From assembly GCA_038214295.1 (NCBI GenBank), contig JBBQSA010000008.1, positions 1 to 64,000 on the forward strand: DNA of 64,000 bases, given 5' to 3'. This document shows, piece by piece, positions 43,772 through 52,610 of the stretch. The stretch's first letter is position 1. Each line of letters opens with the position of its first letter. The notes below the pieces were generated by a model, which was not told where the DNA came from, searched no databases, and saw only the letters and a list, made by a program, of their open reading frames with translations. The DNA comes from SHZI01 sp038214295 (GTDB taxonomy: Bacteria; Pseudomonadota; Gammaproteobacteria; Steroidobacterales; GCA-2729495). Position numbers and translations under genes: made by a program.

Positions 43772-45133
43772 TCAGGGCCGGAAAAGCCGCTCTACCTGCT
43801 TGATCTGGCGCCGGTCCGACACGAACAGGATCAGGTGGTCCTCCGCCTGGACGACGGTGTCGTGGTGGGCCTGGAGCACTTCGTCGCCCCGCACGATGAC
43901 ATTGATGGTCGCCCCCTTCGGCAGCTGGATGTCTTCCACCTTGCGGCCGACCACCCGCATGTCGCGCCTTCCGTCCCGGGCGATAGCCTCGATGGCCTCG
44001 GCACGGCCCCGGCGCAGCGTGTGGATGCGCACCATGCCGGACTGCCGGACGTAGGCGAGCAGAGCGCCGATCGTGATCTGGGGCGGCGAGATACCCACGT
44101 CGATGCGCGGGCCCTCCACCAGTTCGGCATAGGCCGGCCGGTTGATCAGCGCCATCACCTTCTTGCAGCCGAGGCGCTTGGCAAGCATCGCTGACAGGAT
44201 ATTCACTTCCTCGGCGTTGGTCAGGGACACAAAGACGTCCGAGCTGTCGATGTTTTCCTCCAGGAGCAGCTCCTCGTCCGCCGCATCGCCCGCCAGCACG
44301 ATGGTCTTGGCCAGCTGGTCCGAGATCTTGCGAGCACGCTCCCGGGAGCGCTCGATCAGCTTGACCTGGTTGGAGCCCTCGAGGGCCTGGGCCACCCGGA
44401 AGCCGATGTTGCCGCCCCCCGCGATGAAGATCCGGCGCACCGGCTCCTCCAGCTTGCGCATCTCGCGCATCACGGTCCGGATGTCCTGGCGGGCGGCAAT
44501 GAAGAACACCTCGTCGTTCTCCAGCAGGCGCGTGGTGCCCTCCGGCAGGATTTCCTGGCCGTCGCGGTAGATCGCGGCGATCCGGGTCTCGATCTCGGGG
44601 ATGTGGTCCCGCAGGGTGCGGATCTCCTGGCCCACCAGCGGACCGTCCCGATGGGCCCGGATACCAACCAGCCGCACCTTGCCGTCGGCAAAGTCCAGCA
44701 CCTGGAACGCGCTGGGGTAGTGGATCAGCTGCTCGATGTAGCGCGTGACCAGCTGCTCCGGGCTGATGCAGAGATCCACTGGCACGCGATCCGAGCCGAA
44801 GAGGCCGGGTGTGTTGATGTACTCCGCCGAGCGCACCCGGGCGACTTTCGTCTGTGTGCCAAACAGGGTGTAGGCCACCTGGCAGGCGATCATGTTTACT
44901 TCATCGCTGTTCGTCAGCGCGATGATCATGTCGGCCTCTGCGCCGCCAGCGCGCTCGAGAGCGCCCGGGGACGCGGCGTGGCCGAGCACCGTCCGCACGT
45001 CCAGGCGGTCCTGGAGATCCCGGAGCACGGTGGGATTGGAGTCGATGATCGTGACTTCGTTGGATTCCTCCCGGGCCAGGTGATACGCGGCCGTCGAGCC
45101 GACCTGCCCCGCGCCCAGAATGAGGATCTTCAT
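43772..45133 (-). CDS. trkA: Trk system regulatory subunit TrkA
   Basis: A cytoplasmic NAD(H)-binding regulator of TrkH. The 453-residue protein has two tandem RCK units: the first Rossmann motif ILGAGQVGSTAAYHLA with the acidic end TIIDSNP, the second IAGGGNIGFRVAQALEGS with KLIERSRE, each followed by a TrkA-C domain. Length agrees with E. coli TrkA (458). It starts four bases after the uvrD stop and precedes trkH. Confidence 0.97.
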   Translation of the reverse strand: MKILILGAGQVGSTAAYHLAREESNEVTIIDSNPTVLRDLQDRLDVRTVLGHAASPGALERAGGAEADMIIALTNSDEVNMIACQVAYTLFGTQTKVARVRSAEYINTPGLFGSDRVPVDLCISPEQLVTRYIEQLIHYPSAFQVLDFADGKVRLVGIRAHRDGPLVGQEIRTLRDHIPEIETRIAAIYRDGQEILPEGTTRLLENDEVFFIAARQDIRTVMREMRKLEEPVRRIFIAGGGNIGFRVAQALEGSNQVKLIERSRERARKISDQLAKTIVLAGDAADEELLLEENIDSSDVFVSLTNAEEVNILSAMLAKRLGCKKVMALINRPAYAELVEGPRIDVGISPPQITIGALLAYVRQSGMVRIHTLRRGRAEAIEAIARDGRRDMRVVGRKVEDIQLPKGATINVIVRGDEVLQAHHDTVVQAEDHLILFVSDRRQIKQVERLFRP

Positions 45134-45137
45134 GGGT

Positions 45138-47294
45138 TCACATCACTTCCAGGTTCGCGTAGGACATCACCAGCCACTTCGCACCGGCGCCTTCGAAGTT
45201 GACCTGCACCCGGGCGTGGACGCCGGCCCCCTCGTAGCTCAGCACGATACCTTCGCCGAACTTGCCGTGCTTCACCCGCTGCCCGAGACGGAGGCCGAAA
45301 CCGGAGTCCTCAGCGAGGGAGCCGCCGCGCCGGAACGTGGGCTGGGAGACATTGACCCGGGGCCGCACTTCCTCGACGAGCTCTGCCGGGATCTCGCTGA
45401 TGAAGCGGGAGGCCTGCCCGAAGCTGTCCGTGCCGTGCAGCCGACGCTGCTCGGCATGGGTCAGGTACAGCTCGGTCATGGCCCGGGTGGCGCCCACATA
45501 GCAGAGGCGGCGCTCCTCCTCGAGGCTCTCGGCATCGTTCAGGGACCGGCGATGGGGAAACAGCCCGTCCTCCAGCCCGGTCAGGAACACTACCGGGAAC
45601 TCCAGCCCCTTGGCGGAGTGCAGGGTCATCAGTTGCACGCAGTCGTCCCAGGTCTCGCCCTGGGCGTCGCCCGACTCCAGGGCCGCGTGGGACAGGAAGG
45701 CGACCAGCGGCGGCATCGATTCCCCGGTGTCCTCCGGGCCGTAACTGCGGGCGGCGCTGACGAGCTCGTCCAGGTTCTCCAGCCGGGCCTCCGCCCGGTC
45801 CCGGGGTTCCTTCCGGTAGTGCTCGATGAGCCCGCTGCGCTGGATCACGTGGTCCACCTGCTCGTGGAGGGCGAGGCCCGCGGTGTCCCGCGCCAGTGTC
45901 TCGATCAGGTGCAGGAAGACCTGGATTGCCTTCGCGCCCCGGCTGCCGCTGTCGCCGGCCGCGACAACCTGCGCGGCCCGCCACAGGGACAGCGCGTTGG
46001 CCTTGCCGTACTCGCGGATCGCATCGACCGAGCGCGCGCCAATTCCCCGGGTGGGGACATTCACCACCCGCTCGAACGCGGGGTCGTCATCCCGGTTGGC
46101 CAGCAGCCGCAGGTAGGCCAGTGCGTCCTTGATCTCCGCGCGCTCGAAGAACCGCTGCCCGCCGTAGACGCGGTAGGGGAGCCCGGCCCGCAGCAGCACC
46201 TCTTCAAACACCCGGGACTGGGCGTTGGAACGGTAGAGCACCGCCGCCTCGCTGCGCGAGTTGCCCTGGCGCACCCAGTCCTGGATCCGGCCGACGACGA
46301 ACTCCGCCTCGTCCCGCTCGTTGTAGGCCCGGTACAGCCGGATCGGCGCGCCCTCGCCCCCGGCAGTCCAGAGCTCCTTGCCGAGCCGGCCCGTGTTGTG
46401 GCCGATGATCGCGTTGGCGGCGCTCAGGATTGTCTTCGTGGAGCGGTAGTTCTGCTCGAGCTTGACCGTGCGTGACCCGGGGAAATCCCGCAGGAAGCGC
46501 CGCAGGTGCTCCTGCCGGGCGCCGCGCCAGCGGTAGATCGACTGGTCGTCGTCACCCACCGCGAAGGGCACGCCCGTGTCCCCGGCCAGCAGGCGCAGCC
46601 AGGCGTACTGGATGGCATTGGTGTCCTGGAACTCGTCCACCAGGATGTGGTGGAAACGGCGGCGGTACTGGGCGAGGAGCTCGGGGTTGTTCTTCCACAG
46701 CTCGAAGGCCCGCAGCAGCAGCTCCGCGAAGTCCACGAGGCCGCCCCTGTCGCAGGTCTCCTGGTAGACGCGGTACAGGTGGATCAGCTGGCGGCGCGTC
46801 GGGTCGCCGTCGTCCTTCAGCTGGTCGGCACGCTGGCCCTCGTCCTTGTGGTGGTTGATGAACCACTGGATCTCCCGGGGCACCCAGGTCGTCTCGTCCA
46901 GGTCCAGGTTCTTCAGCAGCCGGCGGATCAGCCGCTGCTGGTCCTCCGCGTCCAGGATCTGGAAGGCCTCCGGCAGCCCCGCGTCCCGGGCGTGCCGGCG
47001 CAGCAGGCGATGAGCGAGGCCGTGGAAGGTGCCGATCCAGAGGTGATTCACCGGCATGTCCAGCAGTTCCTGGACGCGCCCGCGCATCTCGGCGGCAGCC
47101 TTGTTGGTGAAGGTGACGGCCAGGATGCCGAGCGGCGAGACGTTTTCGACCTGGATGAGCCAGGCGATCCGGTGCACGAGTACCCGGGTCTTGCCGCTGC
47201 CGGCGCCCGCCACGACGAGCATGGGTTCCTGGGGCGCCGACACGGCCTCCCGCTGGGCATCGTTCAGCGGGTCGAGAATTGGCGTGACATCCAT
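45138..47294 (-). CDS. uvrD: DNA helicase II UvrD
   Basis: A superfamily 1A 3'-5' helicase for nucleotide excision and mismatch repair. The 718 residues (720 in E. coli) show the Q motif LNDAQREAV, Walker A AGAGSGKTRVL, motif II ILVDEFQDTNAIQYAWLRLL, motif III GDDDQSIYRWRGA, motif IV LEQNYRST and motif V TLHSAKGLEFPVVFL. The C-terminus holds a Tudor-like segment (VKHGKFGEGIVLSYEG). The start at 47294 (MDVTPILDPLN) fits the family; the longer frame is not conserved. Confidence 0.97.
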   Translation of the reverse strand: MDVTPILDPLNDAQREAVSAPQEPMLVVAGAGSGKTRVLVHRIAWLIQVENVSPLGILAVTFTNKAAAEMRGRVQELLDMPVNHLWIGTFHGLAHRLLRRHARDAGLPEAFQILDAEDQQRLIRRLLKNLDLDETTWVPREIQWFINHHKDEGQRADQLKDDGDPTRRQLIHLYRVYQETCDRGGLVDFAELLLRAFELWKNNPELLAQYRRRFHHILVDEFQDTNAIQYAWLRLLAGDTGVPFAVGDDDQSIYRWRGARQEHLRRFLRDFPGSRTVKLEQNYRSTKTILSAANAIIGHNTGRLGKELWTAGGEGAPIRLYRAYNERDEAEFVVGRIQDWVRQGNSRSEAAVLYRSNAQSRVFEEVLLRAGLPYRVYGGQRFFERAEIKDALAYLRLLANRDDDPAFERVVNVPTRGIGARSVDAIREYGKANALSLWRAAQVVAAGDSGSRGAKAIQVFLHLIETLARDTAGLALHEQVDHVIQRSGLIEHYRKEPRDRAEARLENLDELVSAARSYGPEDTGESMPPLVAFLSHAALESGDAQGETWDDCVQLMTLHSAKGLEFPVVFLTGLEDGLFPHRRSLNDAESLEEERRLCYVGATRAMTELYLTHAEQRRLHGTDSFGQASRFISEIPAELVEEVRPRVNVSQPTFRRGGSLAEDSGFGLRLGQRVKHGKFGEGIVLSYEGAGVHARVQVNFEGAGAKWLVMSYANLEVM

Positions 47295-47316
47295 GGCGCC
47301 AGAGGAGTCTAGCAGC

Positions 47317-48321
47317 TTAGCCTCCCGGGCAAATCCACAACTCCACGGGCCGGTTGTCGCTGCCGAGTGCCGGGCTCGAGGTGCAGCCAGCAAGGACGCG
47401 TGGCGGCATCACGGGGACCGGCGTGTCGCGGCAGGGGAGCCGGCCGTACAGATCCCGCTCGGCGACGAAGACCGGCGGCAGGGAGCCGCTGTCCTGCCCC
47501 GCCGTCGCGGCACTAAGGTCCGCCAGGATGGCCAGTGACCGGCCGCACACGACCAATGCCCGGGCCGGATCCCCGGTGCCCCCCGGCTGCTCGACCAGCC
47601 TGAGGCTCGCGGGCGTCGCGAGGATCGGGCCGTACTGCCGGATCGCCGCGAGTGTCCAGGCCGCGGCGTCCTCGCGCAGGTCGCGGTTGGGGTCGCCACC
47701 CCGGAGCGCAAGCAGGCGGTTTTCGAAGGCCGCGTCGCGGGGCGCCGCACCGGGCTCCGGGTCGCCGAGCTTCGCGAGGATGCCGGCAATCTCCACCATC
47801 GCCGCTGCCGAGCCGCGCTCGCTGGCCCGGCCCAGGTACTCGATGGCGGTGAAGGGATCATCCGGCAGGCTGCCCACCGCGTAGGCCTGCAGCGCACCGA
47901 CGTCGCCCGAATCCGCCAGATTCTTCAACGTGGTGCGATCCATCGTGGCGTAGACCTGTGAGGGCGCGTTCCCGGCGGGGACGCCCGCCAGCGGCTCCGC
48001 GCCGAGAAAGCCACGGGCGAAGCGCCAGTCCCGGTAGCCCGCCAGCAGTTTCTCGCCATCGAGGCCCCGGGCCTTGAGGGCCGCCAGCAGTTCATCCCGC
48101 GTGCCGACCCGCGGAATCGCGCCGGCCGGCTTGGCCGGAGCGGCGGCGGGGGGCGCCGCTTCGGGCTCGAGCAGCGGAGGAACGCCTGCCACAGGGGCGG
48201 AGGATTCGGTGGCGGCCGCCCGGTCCGGGATCGCGGGCGAGTCAGTGTGCGGGGTCAGCAGCCAGGCGAGGACGCCGAGCGCGATCAGCACGCCCGCCAC
48301 GGCCAGCGCGCCGCGGTTCAC
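47317..48321 (-). CDS. Uncharacterised membrane-anchored protein with Sel1-like segment
   Basis: I do not recognise this 334-residue protein beyond its layout. An N-terminal hydrophobic anchor (GALAVAGVLIALGVLAWLL) is followed by a Pro/Ala-rich linker, a helical region with a weak Sel1/TPR-like unit (DPFTAIEYLGRASERGSAAAMVEIAGIL) and a C-terminal part with three cysteines (LPCRDTP, AGCTSSP, WICPGG) that could form disulfides in the periplasm. It lies directly after ctaA (three-base gap) at the end of the oxidase-assembly series and before uvrD. Any role in oxidase assembly is inference from position. Confidence 0.75.
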   Translation of the reverse strand: MNRGALAVAGVLIALGVLAWLLTPHTDSPAIPDRAAATESSAPVAGVPPLLEPEAAPPAAAPAKPAGAIPRVGTRDELLAALKARGLDGEKLLAGYRDWRFARGFLGAEPLAGVPAGNAPSQVYATMDRTTLKNLADSGDVGALQAYAVGSLPDDPFTAIEYLGRASERGSAAAMVEIAGILAKLGDPEPGAAPRDAAFENRLLALRGGDPNRDLREDAAAWTLAAIRQYGPILATPASLRLVEQPGGTGDPARALVVCGRSLAILADLSAATAGQDSGSLPPVFVAERDLYGRLPCRDTPVPVMPPRVLAGCTSSPALGSDNRPVELWICPGG

Positions 48322-48324
48322 GGG

Positions 48325-49341
48325 CTAACGCCCCGTGGCGGGGCGGAACACCGCGGGGAAAGAGGTGGCGTGCAGCAGGTTGATCGTCGCCAGCAGCAGG
48401 AGCGCGGCGAAGCCGTTGTGCGCAGTGGCGAGTGGTAGTGGTAGCCCGAACCAGACGATCGCGACGCCGATCGAGACCTGCAGGACCACAGCGGTGAGCA
48501 CGAGAGTCGCGGCCGTGCGCGCGGCCGGCGCCCGCCGCCGGACCCACAGGGCCACGCTGGCCAGCACGAGGAGCGTCAGCAGGGCCCCCAGCCGGTGGGT
48601 GAAATGAATGGCGACGCGCGACGGTGCGTCCAGTACGCCGAACTCGTAGTTGATGCCGAGGCCACGCCAGAGCACGAAGGCCTCCGCGAAGTTGGCTTCG
48701 GCCGGCCACCACTCGCCCTGGCAGGTGGGTACGTCGGGACAGGCGAGGGCCGCGTAGTTCGAGCTGGTCCAGCCCCCGAGGGCAATCTGCCCGATCAGGA
48801 CCAGCAACCCGGCCAGCACCGGCCGGGCCAGCCGGCGCCGCTGCCGGTCGGCGTTCCGGCGCCGCTCCTCCAGCAGCAGCCAGGCAAGCAGGCCGAGAGT
48901 TGTCAGGCCACCCAGCAGATGGCCCATCACGATGAGCGGCTTCAGCAGCAGGGTGACGGTCCACATGCCGAGGAGCCCCTGGAAAATCACCACCCCGAGC
49001 AGCGCGAGGGGCAGCGCCACCGGTTGCCGGGCCGAGCGCCGGTTTCGCCAGGCAAACACGGCGGCGAGAGTGATGACGAAGCCCAGGGAGCTGGCCGCGT
49101 AGCGATGAATCATCTCGCGCCAGGCCTTGCCGGCCTGCAGTTCCCGGTCGGGAAACACGGACTGGGCAGCCGCGCGCTGCTCCAGGTCGCCGGGCAGCAC
49201 CAGGTGCCCGTAGCAGCCGGGCCAGTCCGGGCACCCGAGACCCGCATCCGACAGGCGCACGTAGGCGCCGAGGACGATGACGACGAGGGCGAGTCCTGCG
49301 CCGACCCACAGGCAGCGACGGTACCAGGCGGCCGCGTTCAT
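48325..49341 (-). CDS. ctaA: Heme A synthase
   Basis: Oxidises heme O to heme A for the cytochrome oxidase. The 338-residue protein has eight predicted membrane segments and the COX15 features GCPDWPGCYG near the N-terminus, EMIHRYAAS, MGHLLGGLTTL, IHFTHRLGALL and a final TAHNGFAALLLL, supplying the heme-binding histidines. It overlaps the Sco-like gene by four bases. No ctaB (heme O synthase) gene is present in this cluster. Confidence 0.95.
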   Translation of the reverse strand: MNAAAWYRRCLWVGAGLALVVIVLGAYVRLSDAGLGCPDWPGCYGHLVLPGDLEQRAAAQSVFPDRELQAGKAWREMIHRYAASSLGFVITLAAVFAWRNRRSARQPVALPLALLGVVIFQGLLGMWTVTLLLKPLIVMGHLLGGLTTLGLLAWLLLEERRRNADRQRRRLARPVLAGLLVLIGQIALGGWTSSNYAALACPDVPTCQGEWWPAEANFAEAFVLWRGLGINYEFGVLDAPSRVAIHFTHRLGALLTLLVLASVALWVRRRAPAARTAATLVLTAVVLQVSIGVAIVWFGLPLPLATAHNGFAALLLLATINLLHATSFPAVFRPATGR

Positions 49342-49937
49342 CCGATTTGCGAGGCCTTCAGCAGGAGCTGGAGGTCGGAGTGCATGTCCTTCATCGCGGT
49401 GCCGGCCGGGAAACGCAGCACGATGTTTCCCCGGGGGTCTGCGACGAACACGTCACCTTCGGAGAACTCGCCGAGGGCGGCGAGCACCGCATTACGGGCG
49501 CTAAGGCGCTCGGTCATCACCAGCAGTCCCGGGTGGTCGGCGGCGACGAAGCCGGGGTTCGGCGCGCCGCTCGTGGCGATGAAGAAGCGCTGGACCCGGG
49601 ACATCTCCTTGCCCAGCGCCCGGCGCACCTGCCGGGTCCGGTAGAGGGCTTCCTTGCAGGCGTCGTCGCAGTCGCCGCGGCCCACGTAGAGCAGCGACCA
49701 CTTGCCGGCAAAGTCCGCGGTGGCGCCATCGGCCACCAGCATGCCGCCCACGGGCAACGTGCGGGGCTGCGTCAGGAGAACCCCGTGCGCGACGGTGCCG
49801 GACGGCCGCCACTGGGGTCCGCCCACGTAATACAGGATGATCGCCACGGCCAGCGGGCCGAAAAACAGCAGGGCCATCAGCAGGGGAACGAGGCGGTTAC
49901 CGGGCTTCCGGGCCGGTTCCGGGATTGCGCTTGTCAC
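49338..49937 (-). CDS. Membrane-anchored Sco/thioredoxin-like oxidase assembly protein
   Basis: About 199 residues from the GTG at 49937: one N-terminal membrane segment (LVPLLMALLFFGPLAVAIILYYVG) and a thioredoxin-like domain. GDCDDACKEALYRTRQVRRALG contains a C-x3-C pair where Sco proteins bind copper, and the later VFVADPRGNIVLRF resembles the Sco fold. A conserved Sco histidine near the C-terminus is not evident. It overlaps SURF1 by four bases and ctaA by four, so it belongs to the oxidase assembly operon; CuA-site assembly is a reasonable inference. Confidence 0.8.
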   Translation of the reverse strand: MTSAIPEPARKPGNRLVPLLMALLFFGPLAVAIILYYVGGPQWRPSGTVAHGVLLTQPRTLPVGGMLVADGATADFAGKWSLLYVGRGDCDDACKEALYRTRQVRRALGKEMSRVQRFFIATSGAPNPGFVAADHPGLLVMTERLSARNAVLAALGEFSEGDVFVADPRGNIVLRFPAGTAMKDMHSDLQLLLKASQIG

Positions 49938-50677
49938 GACGTCTGCCTTCTGTTCGCTCTCACCACCAGCACCACGTAGATCACCACCACGGTCAGCGCC
50001 AGGCCGAACCATTGTACGGCGTAGGCCAGGTGCCGTTCCGCCACCATGCCACCCGGGTGCCAGTCCCGGACGAAGCCGTCGGGGTCCCGGGCATCCAGCA
50101 GCAACTGGAAGTCCCGCAACGGCGTCCCGAGCTGGGCGCTGACCTCGGCGCTCGTCGGGAACAGCAGCCGTCGGGGCCAGGGCTCGACAGCCGGCATGGC
50201 CCCCGTGGCCAGCAGGATGCCGGGACGAGGCAGGTGTTCGATGCGGCCGACCAGTTGCCTGTCGCCGCCATCAACCCGGATATCCGGCAGCTGCCTGCGG
50301 TCGCCGTTCGCCGGCACCCAGCCCCGGTTGACGAGGACCGTGCCCGACGCCGTTTCGAAGGGGGTCAGCACCTGGTACCCGGGCCGGCCCGCGTAGCTCA
50401 TGTTGTCGAGCAAAACCTGGTGGTCCGGGTCGTAGTGGCCAGTGAGCCGCAGCACCGCGTACCGGCGGGCAGTTGCCTCCCCATCGGGCACCAGTTGCTG
50501 CAGGGCAGGCGCGGTGGCGCCCGCCGCAAAGCTGGCCTCGAGGACCCTCTTTTCTGCCGCGCGGCCAAGCTGCCAGAAGCCGGCCGACGTGCCGATCAGG
50601 ACGCCGCCGGCGGCCAGCAGCAGTCCCCACCAGGTGCCCCACCAGTGGTGCCGGGACCGACGGCCTGGCAAGCTCAA
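49934..50677 (-). CDS. SURF1 family oxidase assembly protein
   Basis: A protein with an N-terminal and a C-terminal membrane segment flanking a periplasmic domain, the SURF1 layout. Motifs are GFWQLGRAAEKR at the start, VLLDNMSYAGRPGYQVLTPF, VLVNRGWVP and the C-terminal HLAYAVQWFGLALTVVVIYVVL. I chose the TTG at 50677; a slightly later start is possible. It helps insert or stabilise heme a3 in subunit I. It is divergent, with a three-base gap, from the small twin-helix gene. Confidence 0.9.
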   Translation of the reverse strand: MSLPGRRSRHHWWGTWWGLLLAAGGVLIGTSAGFWQLGRAAEKRVLEASFAAGATAPALQQLVPDGEATARRYAVLRLTGHYDPDHQVLLDNMSYAGRPGYQVLTPFETASGTVLVNRGWVPANGDRRQLPDIRVDGGDRQLVGRIEHLPRPGILLATGAMPAVEPWPRRLLFPTSAEVSAQLGTPLRDFQLLLDARDPDGFVRDWHPGGMVAERHLAYAVQWFGLALTVVVIYVVLVVRANRRQTS

Positions 50678-50680
50678 GTT

Positions 50681-50902
50681 ATGATGCCTTCCATGTTCAA
50701 GGGCCTCGTGATCCTGCTCCTGGCGGCCATCCTCGTGAGTCTCTTCTCGGGGCTGTTTTTTCTCAACCGGGACAAGAGCGATTCGCGCCGGACGCTGCGC
50801 GCCCTGACCGTTCGCATCTCGCTGTCCGTACTGCTCTTCGTCGTGCTGCTGATTGGCTGGTGGACCGGCGCCATCCAGCCGCACGATGTCATGAATCGCT
50901 GA
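50681..50902 (+). CDS. Small twin transmembrane protein (DUF2909 family)
   Basis: A 73-residue (or 69-residue, if starting at MFKGL, 50693) protein with two membrane helices, FKGLVILLLAAILVSLFSGLFFL and ISLSVLLFVVLLIGWWTGAI, joined by a charged loop. It matches the DUF2909 'twin transmembrane' proteins that occur beside cytochrome oxidase genes in pseudomonads and relatives. It is the only plus-strand gene within the oxidase block. Function unknown. Confidence 0.85.
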   Translation: MMPSMFKGLVILLLAAILVSLFSGLFFLNRDKSDSRRTLRALTVRISLSVLLFVVLLIGWWTGAIQPHDVMNR

Positions 50903-50938
50903 GCCCGGCCGGGCTCCGTACGCACCCCTGGAAATGCA

Positions 50939-50968
50939 GCGGGCGGACCCTGTGAGGGGTCCGCCCGC
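50939..50968. terminator. Strong stem-loop between the twin-TM gene and coxC
   Basis: GCGGGCGGACCC and GGGTCCGCCCGC form a perfect 12-bp stem around TGTGAG, between two convergent genes, 37 bases after the small gene's stop and 23 bases before the coxC stop. It lacks a T tract on either side, but its position fits a bidirectional terminator. Confidence 0.65.
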
Positions 50969-50990
50969 GCGTCCGGCCCGTCTGCTGGCG

Positions 50991-51857
50991 TCAGAGCCAG
51001 TAGACGAAGATGAACAGCCCGAGCCACACCACGTCGACGAAGTGCCAGTACCAGGCCACGCCCTCGAAGGCGAAATGCCGATCCGGCGTGAAGTGGCCCT
51101 TGAGGCAGCGCAGCCAGATGACCGTCAGCATGATGGCCCCGATGGTGACGTGCAGGCCGTGGAAGCCGGTCAGCATGAAGAAGGTGCTGCCATAGATCCC
51201 GGCCGTGCTCAGCTTGAGGTTCAGCTCGGTGTAGGCGTGGTTGTACTCGTAGGCCTGGAAGCCCAGGAAGATGAAGCCCAGGACGAAGGTGAGGCCCAGG
51301 AAGAGGTTCAGTATCCCGCGCTTGTTCGCCTTCAGCGCGTGATGGGCGATCGTAAGGGTCACGCCGCTGGTCAGCAGGATCGCCGTGTTGAGGGCCGGGA
51401 TGCCCCAGGGCCCCATCGTCTCGTACTCGCCGCCGATGCGGCCCGGGCCGCTGGACGGCCAGGTGTTCTCGAATTCGGGCCACAGGAACTTGTTGGTCAC
51501 GATCTCGGAGCCTTCACCGCCAAGCCAGGGCAACGACAGCTGGCGGGCATAGAACAGTGCGCCGAAGAAGCAGGCGAAGAACATCACCTCGGACAGGATG
51601 AACCACATCATTCCCATGCGGAACGACTGGTCCACCTGGGCGTTGTAGGTGCCGGCCTCGCTCTCGCCGATGACCTCGCCGAACCAGAGGAACATCATCA
51701 GGATCAGGATCGCGGCGCCCAGCAGGGCCACCGGGGCCGTGGATCCGCCGTTCAGCAGGATTGAGACACCGACGAACAGGGTGAAAAGGCCGACGGAGCC
51801 GATGATCGGCCAGTGGGTGCCGTGGGGGACGTAGTACTTGTCCTGTGCATGCGCCAT
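50991..51857 (-). CDS. ctaE: Cytochrome c oxidase subunit III
   Basis: A 288-residue membrane subunit with seven predicted helices. Family signatures are HGTHWPIIGSVGLFTLFVG at the start, FILSEVMFFACFFGALFYA with the conserved Glu, and FFMLTGFHGLHVTIGAIML and EGVAWYWHFVDVVWLGLF. It follows the CtaG/Cox11 gene by 27 bases in the minus-strand cox operon. Confidence 0.97.
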   Translation of the reverse strand: MAHAQDKYYVPHGTHWPIIGSVGLFTLFVGVSILLNGGSTAPVALLGAAILILMMFLWFGEVIGESEAGTYNAQVDQSFRMGMMWFILSEVMFFACFFGALFYARQLSLPWLGGEGSEIVTNKFLWPEFENTWPSSGPGRIGGEYETMGPWGIPALNTAILLTSGVTLTIAHHALKANKRGILNLFLGLTFVLGFIFLGFQAYEYNHAYTELNLKLSTAGIYGSTFFMLTGFHGLHVTIGAIMLTVIWLRCLKGHFTPDRHFAFEGVAWYWHFVDVVWLGLFIFVYWL

Positions 51858-51884
51858 GTCAGTGTCTTCCTGGGTCTAAACGGA

Positions 51885-52454
51885 TCAAGTGGTGGGGGCA
51901 GTAGCGGCCAGCTCGGCGACCAGCTTGGCCGTCGCCGGGCGATTGACGTAGAAGGTGTAGGAAAGGGTAATGCGGTCGATGAATTCGGGCAGCTTGGTGT
52001 CCACCATGAACTGGACGCCCATGTCCCGGCCCTCGCCGGCCGTGAAGTCCTGCTGGGTGAAGCAGAAGCACTGGGTCTTGATGAAGTGCTTGGCCGCCAG
52101 TCCGGGGGCCACGCTGGGCACGGCCGAGCCCACCAGCACCCCGTCCGTCAGGTTGCGGGCGTAGAAGGCGGTGTTGTAGAGCTGCCCGGGGTGCACCTGC
52201 ATGGAGCTGACCACGGGCCGGAACTCCCAGGGCGCCTGCTCGTTCAGGGCCGTCACGAACTCCACCGTCACGAGGCGCTCGGTGTCCACGCGGGTGTCGG
52301 TGATGGTGGCGGCCACGGTATTCGTGCGGCCGCCGATGCCCGTGATCTTGCACATGATGTCGTAGAGCGGCACCAGCACGAAGCCGAAGGCGAACATCGC
52401 CACCGCGAGCACACCGAGGCGGAATATCAGCTGGTTATTGCCCGTATGCGCCAC
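51885..52454 (-). CDS. ctaG: Cytochrome c oxidase assembly protein CtaG/Cox11
   Basis: Delivers copper to the CuB centre of subunit I. The 189-residue protein has one N-terminal membrane segment (LGVLAVAMFAFGFVLVPLYD), followed by a periplasmic immunoglobulin-like domain with the copper-binding KTQCFCFTQQ (C-x-C-F-x3-Q). RVDTERLVTVEFVTALN and PGLAAKHFIKTQCFCF are family-typical. Located between the small helper gene and subunit III. Confidence 0.96.
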   Translation of the reverse strand: MAHTGNNQLIFRLGVLAVAMFAFGFVLVPLYDIMCKITGIGGRTNTVAATITDTRVDTERLVTVEFVTALNEQAPWEFRPVVSSMQVHPGQLYNTAFYARNLTDGVLVGSAVPSVAPGLAAKHFIKTQCFCFTQQDFTAGEGRDMGVQFMVDTKLPEFIDRITLSYTFYVNRPATAKLVAELAATAPTT

Positions 52455-52457
52455 CGC

Positions 52458-52610
52458 TCAGCTCCGCAATCCTGTCGCCAGGATAAATCCCAGGTACATG
52501 CACAGCGAGATGAACCCGAGCAGCAGCGCCGTGCGCCGCGCGCGCCGCCGCTGTTCCGCGAGCAGCGCGGCGTCGGTGCCGGCCGGGTTCGTTGGCGCGG
52601 AACCGGTCAC
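52458..52610 (-). CDS. Small single-helix cytochrome oxidase assembly protein
   Basis: A 50-residue protein from the GTG at 52610 that overlaps the coxA stop by four bases. A basic stretch (EQRRRARR) precedes one membrane helix (TALLLGFISLCMYLGFILATG). This matches the short proteins found between coxA and cox11 in many proteobacteria, sometimes named cytochrome oxidase small assembly protein. Function is not established. Confidence 0.8.
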   Translation of the reverse strand: MTGSAPTNPAGTDAALLAEQRRRARRTALLLGFISLCMYLGFILATGLRS

